Positions 20,401 to 35,400 of a DNA stretch of 64,000 bases are shown here, piece by piece. A program made the translations under genes and the position numbers. Under the pieces are notes generated by a model, which worked only from the letters and a program-made list of their open reading frames with translations, did not search any database and had not been told where the DNA came from. The number at the start of each line of letters is the position of its first letter. Position 1 is the stretch's first letter. Source of the stretch: Campylorhamphus procurvoides (lineage: Eukaryota > Chordata > Aves > Passeriformes > Dendrocolaptidae); NCBI GenBank assembly GCA_013396655.1, contig WBMV01004890.1, positions 128,273 to 192,272 of the forward strand, in the 5' to 3' direction.

Positions 20401-23400
20401 TTGTTAGGAAGAGAAAGGAGCCTTTCTGGGGAAGGGGCTAGGCCTTGCAATAAGGAGTTTTTTTTGTCCTCTCATAAGCACTTTAAGAGACCTGTTTCCA
20501 TTACCCAGACCTCGAGACACAGCCCTAATATGAAACTCCTAACTGTATGGAGAAGTAGACCAGCACCTGCAATTTCTAAGCACCTCTACTGCTTTAAGGA
20601 GTATAAAAGTATTTAAAATATAAAACCTACTTTATAACCAAGGCCACTAAAAATCCTGATTAGAGGGTGTCTTTCAGCACCAGATCAGAGAGATTAAAAG
20701 GGGTCTCAATAAGGCTTTTTGGGGCATATACATTTCTGAAGGGGACGAGCAGTGGAAGGCCCTCAAACCACATCCCAGCAAAAGGTTTCACAAGAAAATG
20801 TGGTTCAAACACTGTTCCATCTACATGTTACAGCCTGTTTATGAAAGAGCTTCCCAGAGAAGCCACACCTTTGGGAATCCCACTGGGTGTTCCTTGACTC
20901 ACCTGTAGCCTAAAGAGTCCATGGGGACAGGGGCCATGCCCAAGTTTTCACTGTAGTTTCTTGACTTTGTTGCATAGTTATGTGAATCTACATTCCAAGC
21001 AAAGCTGTTCTGCACTCGCTGCGTGGCCTCGGCCTCGATCTGCTCTTTTGGTTTCATCATGCTGTGGTGATGGATGTGGTGGTAGACATGTTTATGGTGG
21101 TATAAGTTAGCTGCATCCAGTTTCATTCCTGATTTCGTTGCGTGCTTGCCATGCCCTGGAGGAATTGTCCCCAGTGTCCCTGCCAGCTTTCCTAAGTGGC
21201 CGCTTTCCGGGGACCGTGGTTTGGGAGAGTGACGGCCAGGTCCTGGAGACTGGCAGCCTGGAGTCTTCATCACACGCTGCACGTGCTCATCCAGGATGCT
21301 CTCAGGGTTTTCCTCGTGGGCATCTCTCATCTGCATCCCAGCACAGCCCATCTCAGCGTAACGAGGAGCAAAGTGGTGAAAGGCTTGGGCGGAAGGCATC
21401 TTGTGGCTAATGACCGAGGGACCAGAAGAGATATCTGCATCCTCCCCTTCTTCTTCCTGCAAGAAACACGGGGACAATCAGAGAATGGCAGCAGCATGGT
21501 GAAAGGGGTCCCCAGTCCCACCTTCTGCTCACAGCAGGGCTGCTGCCAACCCTCGGGTTAGGCCTGGTTTAGTCCAGCCAGATCTTGAAAGACGTGAAGA
21601 TGGAGAAGCATCACCCCTCTGGAGACCTGTCCCAGACTGACAGAAAATTTCTGATGCTCAAGTCAAGCCTGTGCAGTGTGGCTGCCACCCAGCAGCGCAG
21701 CTCAGGTATCTGTCCCTGCTTTGTGAGCCATCAGCAACATTCTCCATGTGCTGCCCAAAGAGACTGAGGTGAGCTCTGGTGGGCAGTGCACACATCACAA
21801 CCAGGGTTTACAGACACAGCTTTCTGACCAGCCTAACAACTCAATCAGGCACAAGAGCAGGCAGAGCCTCACTAAAAACCTCTCCAAGTCCCCTGAAGGT
21901 GGTTCTGTAACAACCAGCAGCAGAAACACAAGTTACTGCACCGCACTTGTGACTTCCTACGCGCCTTTGGTAAAGCACTGCTTCAAAGCACATCTGATAA
22001 ACCCAGAGCTACTGGATATGTGGCAAATCAGTTCTGAGCCAGGGGGGTTCTCACCCAAATGACTATTTCACAAGGCAAAGCCAAGAGTGGGCTGTAACAG
22101 GAAGGGGCAAGTGAAGGTCGACAGCTGCATGAATGGTTTTGAAAATCAAACATTGATTTCTCCTGGGCGTGCTAAGGCTGGAGTGAAACACTTCACACAG
22201 ATAACGAAATGGGCTGGAAGTAACTGCTTGTTCTTGCAGTTCACACTGGTCTAGGACACGCTGTTAGCGACTCTTAAGTCCTTGCCAGGAAGAATTAAAC
22301 TCCTCCATGCTGACAGCCACAGTTTTGATGCTGACGAACTACTTTACGCTCCAACATAAACTCAGATATTTATGAAGTTTCTTTATTGGAAGTCAGGATT
22401 CCTATTTGTTTTAATTACATAAGCAGGATTCCAGCAAGCCCTTTAATCCTGCTCTCTTTTCCTCCTTTGGCACAGCAAAGGAATCAGTTGCAGCACAGGG
22501 TATCTCTGCCCTGCCAGATAAATGCATCTGCTGGAAAACACTGACTCCCATCAGCTTTGCCTGTCAGATGCCATCATCCATCACTTGCTAACCAGCTTCA
22601 AAGTTTCAGTTGCCAACCACACAGCAAGAAAGCAAATAACAGACTTCCTGCCAGTGTCACACCTGAGGGTTCAGACCTGGAGCAGGGACAATGCCAGGCT
22701 TTGAAAGTGCGAAAGGTGTGGGCGCTGCAAGCCTGGGGTGTGACATGATGCTGGTGTCTGGAGGGGACATACCTCTAATAGATCACTTTGAAGAACTTCA
22801 GAGGCACCTTTCATCTACAGCCACTGCAGCCTGCCCTGGGCACCGAGCTCAGGGACAAGAAATGGTGAAGCATGTGCTGACTAAACCCCTGCCACTGGGC
22901 TGAGCATCTACTAGCAGTTTATGATAACCCAATTATATGCTTGAGAGGCTTTTGGGGCTGGTACCTCTCAGGTTTAAACAGCAACCAACATTCCCTGAGG
23001 AATAGCAGCATGAGCTTTCTGCTCAGAGTCAGAGCTCTGGCAATGCTGCCACACCAGAGCAGGGTGGCATGAGAGTGACAACCCAGGGTAGCCCAGCCAA
23101 ACAGGTGCCTGGTATGTGGGAAATCCTCTGGCTGTCTGGAACTCCATTTTCCAAGTAACATGGACTTTTGTTTCAAGACCAAGTTCAGGGTGGGCTAAGG
23201 GGAGGAAAGGGATGCATTGGCTCCCTCAGTTCACCTTGGCTCAGCTCATCTGTGTCACTGAGCAGATCTGGACCCCAAGCAGGACCCCAGGCAGGAGCAG
23301 GTGGTGCTGGGGAGGCTGATGTGCAGGCAGGCCCTGGGCACCTGCATTACCACCCCCCAGCACTGGCCTCAGCCTCACATCAGGTAGGAATGCCCCAACA

Positions 23401-26400
23401 GTGAGACAATGGCAGGAATGAAGGAACTGGGGTGCCTATGCCAAGCTGTCACCTCTCCTCAAGCTGGGCAAAGGTTCAAGTCAAGGCTACAGGTACCAGC
23501 TGAGCTGAATCTTTACACCTGCTCAGTCTGCAGTGAAAATACTGGCACATGTGGCATGGGCTCCAGAGCCATGTTTCAGCATCTTGCTGCAGTGAGCTGG
23601 GCAGAGTTTGGCACAGAGCTGGGCAAAGCTTGGAGGTGAGCTGGGCAGAGCCTGGAGGTGAGCTGAGCACAACCTGGCAGTGAGCAGAGCCTGTGGGCCA
23701 GTGGGAAACCTCGGGTCCCATAACCACTAGATGGTGCTTTGTTGACACAATACTGTGAGAAACCTCTTCCACCAGCTCCAAGGCAGCGGCAGGCAGAGAT
23801 GCAGCTCCAACTTTGCTGACTGTCTGCTGAGCTATTTTTACTCTCCAGCAAGGCTGGGGTGCCCTTCCCTTTGAATGAGGAGGCTGAGAGCTGCACTGAT
23901 GAGCTCCTGGGAGCAACCCCTCGCTGCAAACCTCCTCCTCTGCCTTCTCCCCATCCCACCCATCAGGCTGCTGCTGGTTGGGAAGGCAAAGCAGCTCTGT
24001 TGAGTGCCTGTTCGATCATCATGCAAACGACTTCCCTCTCTAGTCAGGCAGTGTTTTATATTCAAATAGTGAGAATCTCAGCGGTGGCTTTGCTTCCCTC
24101 TGGTTTATTTTCCATGCACTCAGTTCAGAGACAGAGATCTGGATGATCTGATACTGATCTGTATGATACAACACTGCAGCTTCCCTGCATGGACACGAGG
24201 CTGAAGTGTCTCAAAAACTAACATGGGAAAACCCAGTATCCTCTAATCCTCTCCCATGTTGCTCAGCATAATTAATTAATTCAGAGTTTGTTTCTTTAGT
24301 GAAACAGAAATCTGCCAGCCTTCTCAGTAAAAGGCATTTGGTTTCAAATCAGACACCTCCTCTCGATGTTACTGCATGATGTGGCTTTGAAAGGGAACCT
24401 GCGGGCAGCTCAGTATGGAAGAGAAACATTCTTTCTTCCTAGCTTTTGCAAAATATTTCCAGCCTCCCTGCTAAGCTGATAACTGCCTGGTGTGACTAAC
24501 ACTCGTGGTTTTCCCTGTGCTGCTGTGCAGTGAGCCATGCAGACCCGGCAAGAGGTTACCCTGTAGTCTGGTGTTCAGGTCAGAGAAGAAAGCCCTGTGA
24601 TCTATCAGGATTCCAGCTCTCCCTCTTGCTGATACCAGCAGCTCCTGCACCTTAAGTGCTGACCTAAAAAAGCTACAATTGCTTACTCTGAGTTTTTCCT
24701 GAATGGCTAATGCCAGATGCCAGCCAGTCAATGAAATACATTCTGGAGACAGCAAAGAGATTTAATATATAGCATTAGTGGGAGTCCTGGGCTTAAAAAT
24801 AGATTAAGTCACACAAAAATGTGTTTAAACAGACTTAAATATATTCTCTGGCACATAGGTATTTGCTGATTTTATGGTATTGCTACTGGCAGCTCCTTCA
24901 AGGAGGCAGAGGGCTGGAATAATGTAGTTTAGTCCAGGTGGGGGCTGCAACAGAACCACAAGAGGAGGAGGAGGAGGAAGAGGAGGAGGAAGAGAGCTCT
25001 AGGACTTAGCAGAAAATGCTGCTGGTTACATTGGCATTGTCTAGAAAGCAACAGTTACCAGACAGGAGAACAGTGCAATTCCAGAAGAACAGGAATCTAA
25101 TCACAAAACAGCACCTCTGCCTGTTCTGGCTGGATGGGGACTTTGCTGGAAAATGCCTGGAGCTGGAGGGGACCTTACAGATCCTTCTGCCTCCCTCAGT
25201 TCTCTGCATTTGAAATGCAGATGTGATTTAAAGCGAACTCTGGAACCTACAGCCCTTTTCTGTTTAAAGAGCTACTAGATGAACATTTTAAAACCCTCCA
25301 GTGGGGCTGAAGGTTTTTCCTGGAGCCCCAGAGGCTCAACTTCCCTGAAAGCAGAGAGCCAGCCGAGCCAGGCACCAACACCTCAGCTTGAAGGGAGAGC
25401 AGCAGGTGACCGAGCACAGAGCCTTTGCCCCAGGGCCATGGCAGCTTTTAACTGCAGAGAGCCACGATTCCAACCCACAGGGCTGGAGTCACATTGACAC
25501 TGGTGATGTTCAGCAACACCACAGTGTCCTCTGCAATCTCTCCTGTGTCCCCAGCACAAGCTGTACAGGTAGCCATGAGATGCAGTGTCTCAGAAGGAAA
25601 GATATGGTGTGAATACTGCTGAATGGGGGCTCTCACACAGGTGAGTACATGATCAGCACCTCACTCTTCACCTTTTGGAGCTTCTTGTGGAGCTAAAGGC
25701 CTTGCACGCTTCCCATGGTTCATCTAATGAGCCTCAGGCTCTGAAAGAACCCAGCAGTACCAGGGCTCACAGCACTCAGTGCCACTGGCTGGGTACCCCC
25801 AGCCATGCCTGTGGAGTCACTGTGTTCCTCTGCCCAAGAGAGGGTTTTTGGATGACACATCTGAATGGGTCAGATGTTTTCTAGGGATGTGCTAGGTAGA
25901 AACAGCCTGCTAACAGACACAAACACCTCCAAGCACAACATCCCCTGCCCTCTGGTCACCGTTTGTGGGGCAAACAGGGATCACAGAAAACCTCCCAGCA
26001 GGAGGTGAACCCCAATTACACAGCCCCAGCCTCTCAGGGAAGGGATTGCTCATGCAGTCAGGTGAGCCAGGTGCCAAAGAAGGTGATGGAGAGCTCCCAC
26101 AGCCCCTAACTGATGGCAGAAATGGACACTCCTGGTATCACACACAGGGAGGGAGCACTGGAGCTCACAGAGCCCTGCATGGACGGGGGAACAGCGCTGT
26201 GAAAGCTCCTGGTGCAACAGGAGCCTCCAGGAGCCCCGTGCAATGCTGACCATGGCACTGGAGCAGGGAACTGGTCACTCCAGTTGCTCCCACAGCACCT
26301 GAAAGCTCCCTGTGGCCCAGGGTGAGCAGCCTGGCAGGCTGGTGGAGGAGGCAGGAAGGTTACTGACCGCTCGAACGCGTTTAAGGCGCTCCTCTAATTT

Positions 26401-29400
26401 CTCCTCCGCTTCACGTTCCTTTTGCACTTCCTCCAGCCGGTTGATCAGCTCTGCAGCAAACTTCTCTGGCTCCACGTGGATATCCTTTGGCATTCGGTAC
26501 GTACGCTGCAGGGAGAGCACGGCAGGGGTTAGCGAGAGACGCATGAAAAAGGCCCAGTTTATTTGGAAGGCTTTGATAACTGGAAATGCTGGTCGTTCCG
26601 GTGGGGAGTGGAGGGAGGACAGGCTGGCAGGCACTGAGGTGCAGCCCAGGACCTGGGGGCTGGAAGCTGAGCCACCTCCACGAGCTCCCTGGCTGGCATT
26701 AGCTCCACACACCTCCCCATGTAAGGGAAAGGTTCTCCGGAGTCGTAATTCAACAAGTTCTTTTGGCACCAAACTCCACTTAGGGATGGATGGGCTTGGT
26801 TTTCTCCCAACGTACACATGGTCAGGAGGAATAAGCGGGTCTCAAAGGGTGGGAAAAGGATGAACAGACTGCTCAGCCACTCAAAAATCCTGTTTATAGC
26901 AGTTATGCTTTCCCTTTGATAGAAAGGAGCGCTCTGGTGCTCGCTTATCCAGCTTATCCTGGGAGGATCAGTGTGTGCCAGTCAAGCTCTGCAGAAAGGC
27001 CCCTATTCCCATAAAGCATCCCGTTCTCCTGGGGGATCCTGTAGGATTGCACCTCAGCTCTTCAGAGCCATGCAAGAGTCCCTGCTGGCTTTATCAATCC
27101 AGCACCCTTACAAGCACAGAGATGGCACTTTACTGCTTGCTCTGGGTGAATAAATGAATATTCATGGCAATTCAAGGGTGTTCTTGATTCCTTATGCTGA
27201 GTTACTTCGTCCCAAAGCTCCTGAGCTCTGGGATAAGAAGTTTGTGCAGTGAAGTATGAAGCTATCAGCTGCTGTATTTCCCCCCACCATTTTCATCCCT
27301 TCTGCATTATTTTGTTAAAATATTGGAAACAATGCAATGACACAGCAGAGATAAAAATTTAATTTGGAGGGAAAATAGTTGGAAAATTCAACACCATAAA
27401 CCCCTGCATTCAAATATTTCAATACCAGTATGAGAGAAATATACACTCTATAGGACCAGAGATAAAACTAACTGTGAAGACAAGATAATTCACAGCAAAA
27501 GAATAAATGCAGCATCAGAAGCAGACATGGAGCTTGAAAACTTTAAAGGAGGATGAGAGACCACCCGAATTTATCCCAGGCTGGCCAAAAGATCAAAGCA
27601 GAAGACTAAAATACTGCTTTGCCTCAAAACCTGACAAAAGTATGCAAATCATATTGGCTTTGCTGTCTCTGCCAGCAGCTGAGGGGAAGGCAGGGAAGAA
27701 AACCAGAGGCAGTAAGTACCCACTGATGTCACCAAGGAGCTGAGGACATCTCTCATGACACCCCTGCTGGGTTGCAGAGGTCCCAGTTTAAGCACTGCTT
27801 GTTTTGCTGGCCAAGAGGAATCGGTCTTCCTGACCCTGCCAGCAGATCTCAATCCCAGTGATCCACTGGTGTTGAGAACAGCCCCAACCAACCATCCCTT
27901 CATCCACGTAGGGAGCCTGGAGAGGGCACAACATATGTGAGTTACCAGGTGGCTCCCACCCTGGGACGACAGCACTGCTGCCACCAGGACCTCCAGCCCT
28001 GCAAATCAAATTAAAACCCCTCAAAACTGCAGAACAGGATTTTCACTAAGAAAAGGGATGTTTAATCTTGAAATACTGGCACAGGGGCCAAAGCAGCACG
28101 CTTCTTCTTTGCATTGTCCAGAAATGGCCCCTTCCAGCATGGGGGAAGATGTGGCAGAGCTGGTTCCTGCTCTGTTACTCCCCGAGGAGCTTCCAGCACC
28201 CAAGTGATGTCTCCCTCTTCCCCAGCATAGCCCAGGGGAGCACTTGTGGCTGAGGGAGCCTGCTTTCTCCAGAAAGCCCAGACCCATGACCACCTCCACC
28301 CACCTGGTGAGGCAGCACCAGCAATTCCCGAGGAGGGAAGTCTCTCTCCTGCCTGACAAGTCCCAACCTGTGGGGTGACGTGCTCCCTCCCTCCTGCCAC
28401 CTCAGACATGCCAACTCTCCCTGCGGTTGTTTATACGACAGCAGCACCAAGCCCTGCTCCGTTAGACACTTAATGAGCCTAATGAGAGGCAGCTCAGAGC
28501 TCAGCAGTTGCAGTCTCTGCTCTCCCTCTTGCAGCTACCACAGAGAAGCACAACTGGGAAAGAATTTCTCTTTATTTTCATAGCCTTTGATGCAATGCAG
28601 CATCCCAAACCAAGGGCTCTCTCCAGCCTCCAGCAGCAGTGGGTGCTGTTTGGAAACCTGAGTGTCTGAGCCCTGTCACAGGAATGTGGCTCCCTGCAGG
28701 CTCAGCAATACTTGAGGACCACAGCTCTGTCTCTGATGAGGGTGTGAAGACATTTGGAATCACTACTGAATCCAGGGAACTCAAGGTAAGATGATTCTGG
28801 TCTCTTACAACTAATGCCTCAGCATGTTTATCCACAGTCTCTCAAAGTCTGGAGGTGACTGAAGCTCAAATACAGAAATTACAAGAATCCTGCCCTGTCC
28901 TGGAGCTTCCCACTCAGCACAGGAGCTTGCAGAGGGTCTTGGCAGCCCGTTTGAGGGTGCAAATGCAGCCCCCTCTGCTCAGCCATCTCTGCAAGGGTCT
29001 CCCTGAGCATCCAAGTTCAGTGCAGCTGGAATGAACCTCACATCACCCTATGGATACCAGTTGTATGTGCCCTACGTTGTCCTGGTGGGTACCCACAAGG
29101 GTGACTCAGAGAGCTGGCAAGCAGGATGATGCTGTGAGCACTGCCGTGGGTCTGACTTTATTCCTAGCTCAAAGGATGAGCTACACAGACTTCCCCAAAA
29201 ACTCACAGTAGTGCAGAATAATGAATGCAAATTCCCTGTGCTGAAACAATACAGAAAATTGCTGAGCGCTCTCTCTGTCTCCCTGGACAGCAAACATGGA
29301 TTGCACTGACCTGGTTCAAAAACAGAACAAAGGGTTTGAAACTTCTATCAAATCGTGGGCCTGACTGACTTCAGAAGGCAGACATGGGACACATGCTCCA

Positions 29401-32400
29401 TCAAAAAGCAGCCAGGCTGAGCCTGTGCCCAGAGCAGGATCCTTCAGGGCTTCAGGATTCTGAGCTTGCCTCCAGATTCCCCTGGGCATAGAGTGTCCTG
29501 CCAAGGGAGTTGTAAATAAGCTGTTTATTGTTCTGAAATCAGAAGGGCTCCAAATGCTTTTGTTCCAAGGAAAGGATGCAGCACTCTCTGAAAGCTGACT
29601 GGTTTTGGAGGATCCAGCCCTCCAGTCTTGGAGCAGAATGAGATCTCTGGACTTCCTGCATCAACAATTCAGAAAGGAAGCTCTTAATTTGAAAGACGTG
29701 TTTATCTACAGCTGTTTTCTCTAATGTTTCACTACTTACCTACCTACTTTTATTTAATACCACTGGTTAGGTAGGTCTGTCCAGAACCACACTGAGGTGG
29801 GGAGGTTGCAGAGGACAACAGATGGGAAGCTGAATGCCAGGTGGGTTGGAATAAAAGGAATGGCTTGGAGCAATCTTTCCTTGGGACCGCTCTGAAGGAG
29901 CATTTCTTGGGGTACCTATCACCAGAACACTGCCCCTGACACGTGAAGTGCCTGAAACTCTGGTACCCCAGGGAAGAAGTAGCCTGCTAAGAACATGTGA
30001 CACACACAAGCTCTCCACTAGTTCCCCTTAGCACCTGCTCTCACATTTTCTCCTTCTTTTCCTGGAGATGATGAAGTGGGAATTGCATGGATTCTGCTCC
30101 ATGAAGTAGATGCAGGTCTTGGGTTTTGATGGATTTTAGCTTCCCTGAGAAACTGAGGTTTGAGGATCACGTTGCACACCAAGAACACCCCACCTGAAAT
30201 GTGTGGTTCTACCACGACCTATATGTGAAAAGGCTGAAAGGGAACACTCTCACTGCAGTTTGCAGGTTCCCCTTGGAATCAACCCTGACTGCTCTGAGAT
30301 AAAACAGACAGCCTTCCAAAGTTCCACTGGTCCCTACCCAGCCCCACAGTCAGGTTGGGCTGAGCCATTTCTTACAGATCCGAGGCACTGGAGTGGCAGC
30401 CAAGTGGAGTTGACAGCCAAGGAATCCTGCGCTGGTAAATCCCCCTCTTCTACAGGAGGTTTGATGCCTTCATGATGCCTGAGGGGCTGATGTTAGATCA
30501 CAAGTCAGTCTTGGAAGGGAAAGGAAGACAGCAGGGTACAGAAGCCAAGAACTTCTGAGCCTCCTTGTTTCTTAGATTAATACATTTCTCTTTGCTGTAA
30601 GTTTTTAACAGACAAATGGTGTTTCCACTCCAGAAACACTTGTGGCAGGGCACAAGGACAGCTGGATTTCAGCATCTACTTTAGCAGGATCCAGGGATTA
30701 GCAAGGAGTCCCACTGCTGCAAGGCTTGGGAGGGAAATGGGATAAAGCACCCGATGGGAATCCTGAGCAGGTTCCCAACTCACAGAAAGCTCATGCAGCT
30801 GCAGTTATCCAGGCACAAAGGACCAGGCTCCTCCTGTGCACTCCTCACTGGTACAGCACAGCAGGGTGGTCACCACAACCTTCCCAAGGACACCACAGAA
30901 GCCACCCTGCAGCATCCTTGACTGTGGGGCAGGACAGGAGAGCTCCCAGCCCATGATCAAGCTGCAGCAACAACATCACAAAATGGCTTCTTTATGCAGT
31001 TAAACAAACAAGCCAACCAAATCTTAATGCTTGAGGATGGATTTTTCTGAATTTGCTGTGGAAAAGGAGGGTCTCCCGCCCTTCCCTGGGAATGGATGAA
31101 TGCCAGAGCTGGGGTAAATACAGGGTGTTTACAGGTACAGCCCTGCATTCTCTGTGCTTTTTCCCTTCCTTTGAGAATTTGCTTGCTCTTTCCTTCCTTG
31201 GTGCTCCAAGACTCTGCCTTAAATCCGAGAGAGCGATGGAAAACCACATGAAAGCAACACTCACACACTGTGTAATGGGTTCCTGCCAGAGGCACAAAAC
31301 AGAGGTCTCGCTGCTTGCTAGAGATCCTCACCCACTGCATTCCTGGGCAGAGTGCCACTTCACAGCACACAACTTTTCCAAACTTAGAGCACTGGTGAGT
31401 TGGGAAGTGTGGAAGATGTGAGCTGGTGAGTGTGGAAGATGTAGATCACAGCCATCCACACATCTCCTGCTACATACCCAGCACATGCTGTTGTTACTTG
31501 GAGGCAGCAGGGCTGCTGGAACTGCCGGGCAGCCTCCTGTGAACATATAATCACTGCAGTTTATAGCTTCTGGACCTAACTACAAGTGCTGCTATTAAAA
31601 GCAATAGAAGTCCTTTCAGAATTTTGCATAATAGCCCCATAAGTCATTTGTCAGGGAGCAGTAAGGTCTGCAAAGGCCTGCTGAAATGACTTTCGGAAGT
31701 AGGAGGTTCTCCATTATCAGTAGGAAAACATGCCGTGCATTCTGCAGGCACTATCAGCACGGACTCTGGCTATGCTGGGGAGATAGATAGGAGGCCAGAA
31801 AGACCTTCACTCAAAGGTTGTGATTTCCTCACTGCCACACGTTTCAAAGCACCCAAGCCCTGGGTCCAGCCTGCTTTAGCCATGGGCTGTGGGACAGCCC
31901 AACCACGGGCTCCGGAAAGCAGCACTCGAAGGAACATTTGCATGGCTCCTTGCTAATTGGGGCCCTTTAATTCAACAAGCGTGTAGTTAGAGGTGAATTT
32001 TAAAGAGTAACTTTATAACATTTCACACTGGTGTTGTCAAAACACATTGTCTAATTACCTTCTCCTTTCTTGGCTGATTGATAAGCAAGGGCAGAGCAGT
32101 GCCTCTCTGAAGTCGATGCCAATTCTGTGTCAGTAATTGGCTGGCAGGAGGTGCCAGAGTGTCTGAACTAAACTTTTATTCCCTGGAGAAAGACTAGAAC
32201 TAACTCGACTTCTCAGTCCTCCGCTCCCATATAAATATGTGTCAAGATGCCTTTTTCCCTGGGACTTAAAATTACAGAGCACAACCTAATGGGAACAGTG
32301 GATGTTTCACAGAAAAATCCTTGTGAAGCATCTGTGTGTAGTTTAGGAAGAATATGTAATTCTAAAAGACTGTGTAGGTAAATAGGATAATATAAAAATT

Positions 32401-35400
32401 TATAAGCAGCAGGTGGCCAATTTAAACCTTGTTTATCCCCTCCCTTTTTAAAACTGGTTTCCGAAAAGGTCGATAAAATTTAATGCTAAGTAAAACTAAT
32501 TAGCCTGTAAGGAACTGCTGTTGGAATGACACTTATTCAGTTCAACAAAAGAAATGTTTGGCAGATGGAAGTTCGTTAAAGCAGAGCTCACTATACATAT
32601 TTAATGCTCCAAACTCTGAGTTTATAACCTGCAGTTCATCGAGGCATTGCCAGTGCACACCATCCACAGAAAGCCACTATTATTTTTATCCAAAAGGTAA
32701 AGCCACTGACAAGCTTTGAAGTCGGAGAATATTCACTCAGTAGTTCCCACTGTTGGGGAACAGCAACAACAATAACAACAAAAAATAAAGGCCAAGCTTT
32801 CAAACTTCAACTCTAACAAAGCCATGCTTACAGTAAAAACGGCATCGAGTGAAATAAAAAGGCACCCAGCCAGCCTTTTCAACAGCAACCACACTGTGAA
32901 AGCAACTGTGTGAAAAGAGAGGTGACTGAGCAAGGATGGCTATGAGCGTCCACAGCCAGGGCTTTTATTGTCAACCCAGTGATCAAAGCACAGGAGACCC
33001 TCTTAAATCTAAGGAAAATAATCTAATTTAAAAGGCAAAACAAAGAGTGGTGGTTTTGGTGTGGGGTTTTTTTTTAAAATCAGATTAAAACAAGGGTGTA
33101 TTTCTGCTGGTATTGTGCTGCTTTGAGCAGGCAGGATGAGAACAGCTGCATCAAGTTTGAAGGCACTTCTGGAAAAAGCAGATGGAGGCTTTTTTCCCCC
33201 CTATTTGATTTGTGCTGGAGTCCAGCTGTCCAAAGGGGAAAGAAGCACCTTTATTCCCTACTAGATATTAAATGTCACCTGTACCTTCTCACAAAGGGAA
33301 AGCAATAACAAGCAGAGCTGCAGATGGTGATGCAGAGCCCTAGCAGTTGTGTTCCTCTTCCAAAAGCTGTTTGCTTACCTGGAGCAACCAGGTGTCAGAC
33401 AAATGAAATCCTTGCACCTGCACCTTCTTCCCTCCCCTGCCTCGTATCCCCAGGTGAGCTTTCCCCAGGTCCTTGAGAACAGGTTACAGCCCCCTTTGGC
33501 TTCCCAGTGAAGAAATACTGCTGGGGATCACTGCATTTCTGCCCAGCTGACCCTGGCTGAGACCTACCCCAACCTCCACGTCCGACAGCCTCCTACACCT
33601 TCCACAAACACCTCCAGCTCACCCGAGGGCATATAACCTGCTTGCAGGTACTAATGCCAGCCAGTGCTTCCATTCTCATCCAGGACAAACAGCCAGCTAC
33701 TGACTGAATGGTTAAGAAAAATGCTGTTTTTTGGGCAGCCCTGGATGGTGAGTTTGGCAGAAGTCTTCCAAAGCCTTTTCTTGGCATGGTGTTTGTCCAT
33801 CTTAAACAAGTACAGCACTAAAGGGGGTTAAACTCAAGCACCAGCAGAGCATCTGCCCACTCGAGATCTCACATATTTTGCATATTTACCTCTGGGAAGG
33901 AGATAGTGCTACTTACAGGAATGTGAGGTAGTGGCACGCGTCCATTTGCTTTGGCACTTTCTTGCATCTCTCTGCGATGCTGCTTTCGGAGTCTGTACGG
34001 TGGGATCCCATCTCTGCCGGAATAAAACAACAACAGGCCCTGCTTTAGTGCCTTTCTCTGATACATTTCCTTCTCTTATGCCTCACTGACACAGAGAGGC
34101 AGGCAGGAATCCCCTTCACCTTTGAGGAAGGCTGTGCATGCCCAAAGCAAGAGGAATCCACGTGGGGATGATGCTTGCTCAGGTGCCCACACCAGCAACA
34201 CTCTGGCACTGGGGACTGGGGGGACTTACATGGCATTCACAGGGAGCAGTGCAAGGCAGGACTCCTGCAACTGCTGCCCAAGGCAGAGGGCAGGGAGAAG
34301 GACTTGGACCGCATCCTGGTACCTTTTATAGTTGGTTGCTTTCTATAAAGAGCCTGCAATGTACACATTAAACCACAGGGCAGGCTAGGAGAGGGGGGAG
34401 AAGGAGGAGTGGGAGCTCAGTGAGCATCTACTCCAAGGGGAACTCGGTCAGGGAACAAGGTATATATTTTTAAGAAAGCGTGACAGCTTCTCAAATGGCT
34501 TATCAAAGCAAAGGGGTAGGCTCCACTGCTCCCAAGGCAAGCTCCAGCTCAGGCTGAAATTATGGGCTTGTCCTGGAGCTACTCTTGGGAAGAACTCAGC
34601 CCCCTTGCCATGGGCAGCAGCACAAATGGAACCAGCTCAGCTTGGGTTTGTGCCTGTGCTGAAAGAGCTGGTGATGGAGGTTTCTGCAGGGGAAGGAGAC
34701 AGTGGTGGCCACAATCCTTGGTCCTGACAGACTGGGAGTCTGGTGCATGGGTCTGCCATGAGCCTGCGTGCACATGGGCCCCAGCAATGGGATGTTAGCG
34801 TGTCAGAGGCATCCCAAAAGGCAAAGCATCACTGGCTGAGTGTGACTTCAGGCAAAGAAAGGAGACATATTTTTGTTCTCACCACTGCCACCACTCTGCT
34901 CATATCTGGGGACGAAAAGGTGAGCGAGTGGAGCCTAATTATGAAAGGACACAGACCCACCTCCTGGTGACATTGGGCTATTTGGGAAAAAATCAACAAA
35001 TGCAAAAACAAATGCCAGCCTGGAGCTTAGCAATTTGGAGCTTTCTCTTTTCACTTTGCACATTTCCCTGATCCAGTAGAAGAAACTGCTCGAGAGAGCA
35101 GTGAAATGCCACAAAAGAGGGTGGAAAGGAACGGAGGGCTTTGGTTTGTCCCAAGTACCAAATAACTTCCACATACAGGCACTGTCTCCTGCCAGCCCTG
35201 CACCCCTCTGAGCCATGAAAACGAGCCAGTCCTGACACATCTCACACCAGCAAGATGTTTGGACCAGCCAAATGTCCTTAGCACCTACCCCCTCCCCAGC
35301 TGCTTCTCCAGGACATCAACCAGTTTCACCAGCAGGTTTTTAAAGTCAAGATGCCATTTGACAAGAGAAATACAATTTACTGAGGCGTTTTGCTTGCAAA

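Larger units (their letters stand above)
21457..26367 (-). other. AXIN1: AXIN1 intron with minisatellite and GGA tract
   Basis: A 4.9-kb intron with donor GTCAGT. It contains the 22-bp tandem repeat at 23590-23692 and a purine GGA tract at 24961-24995. No gene was recognised. Confidence 0.7.

Noticed and set aside
23471..23490. GGTTCAAGTC as a tRNA B box.
   Set aside because: No matching A box or cloverleaf could be formed upstream.
25135..25215. GGAGCTGGAGGGGACCTTAC and neighbours as a CR1 remnant.
   Set aside because: The short similarity to the CR1 3' region is suggestive but too limited by eye to annotate.
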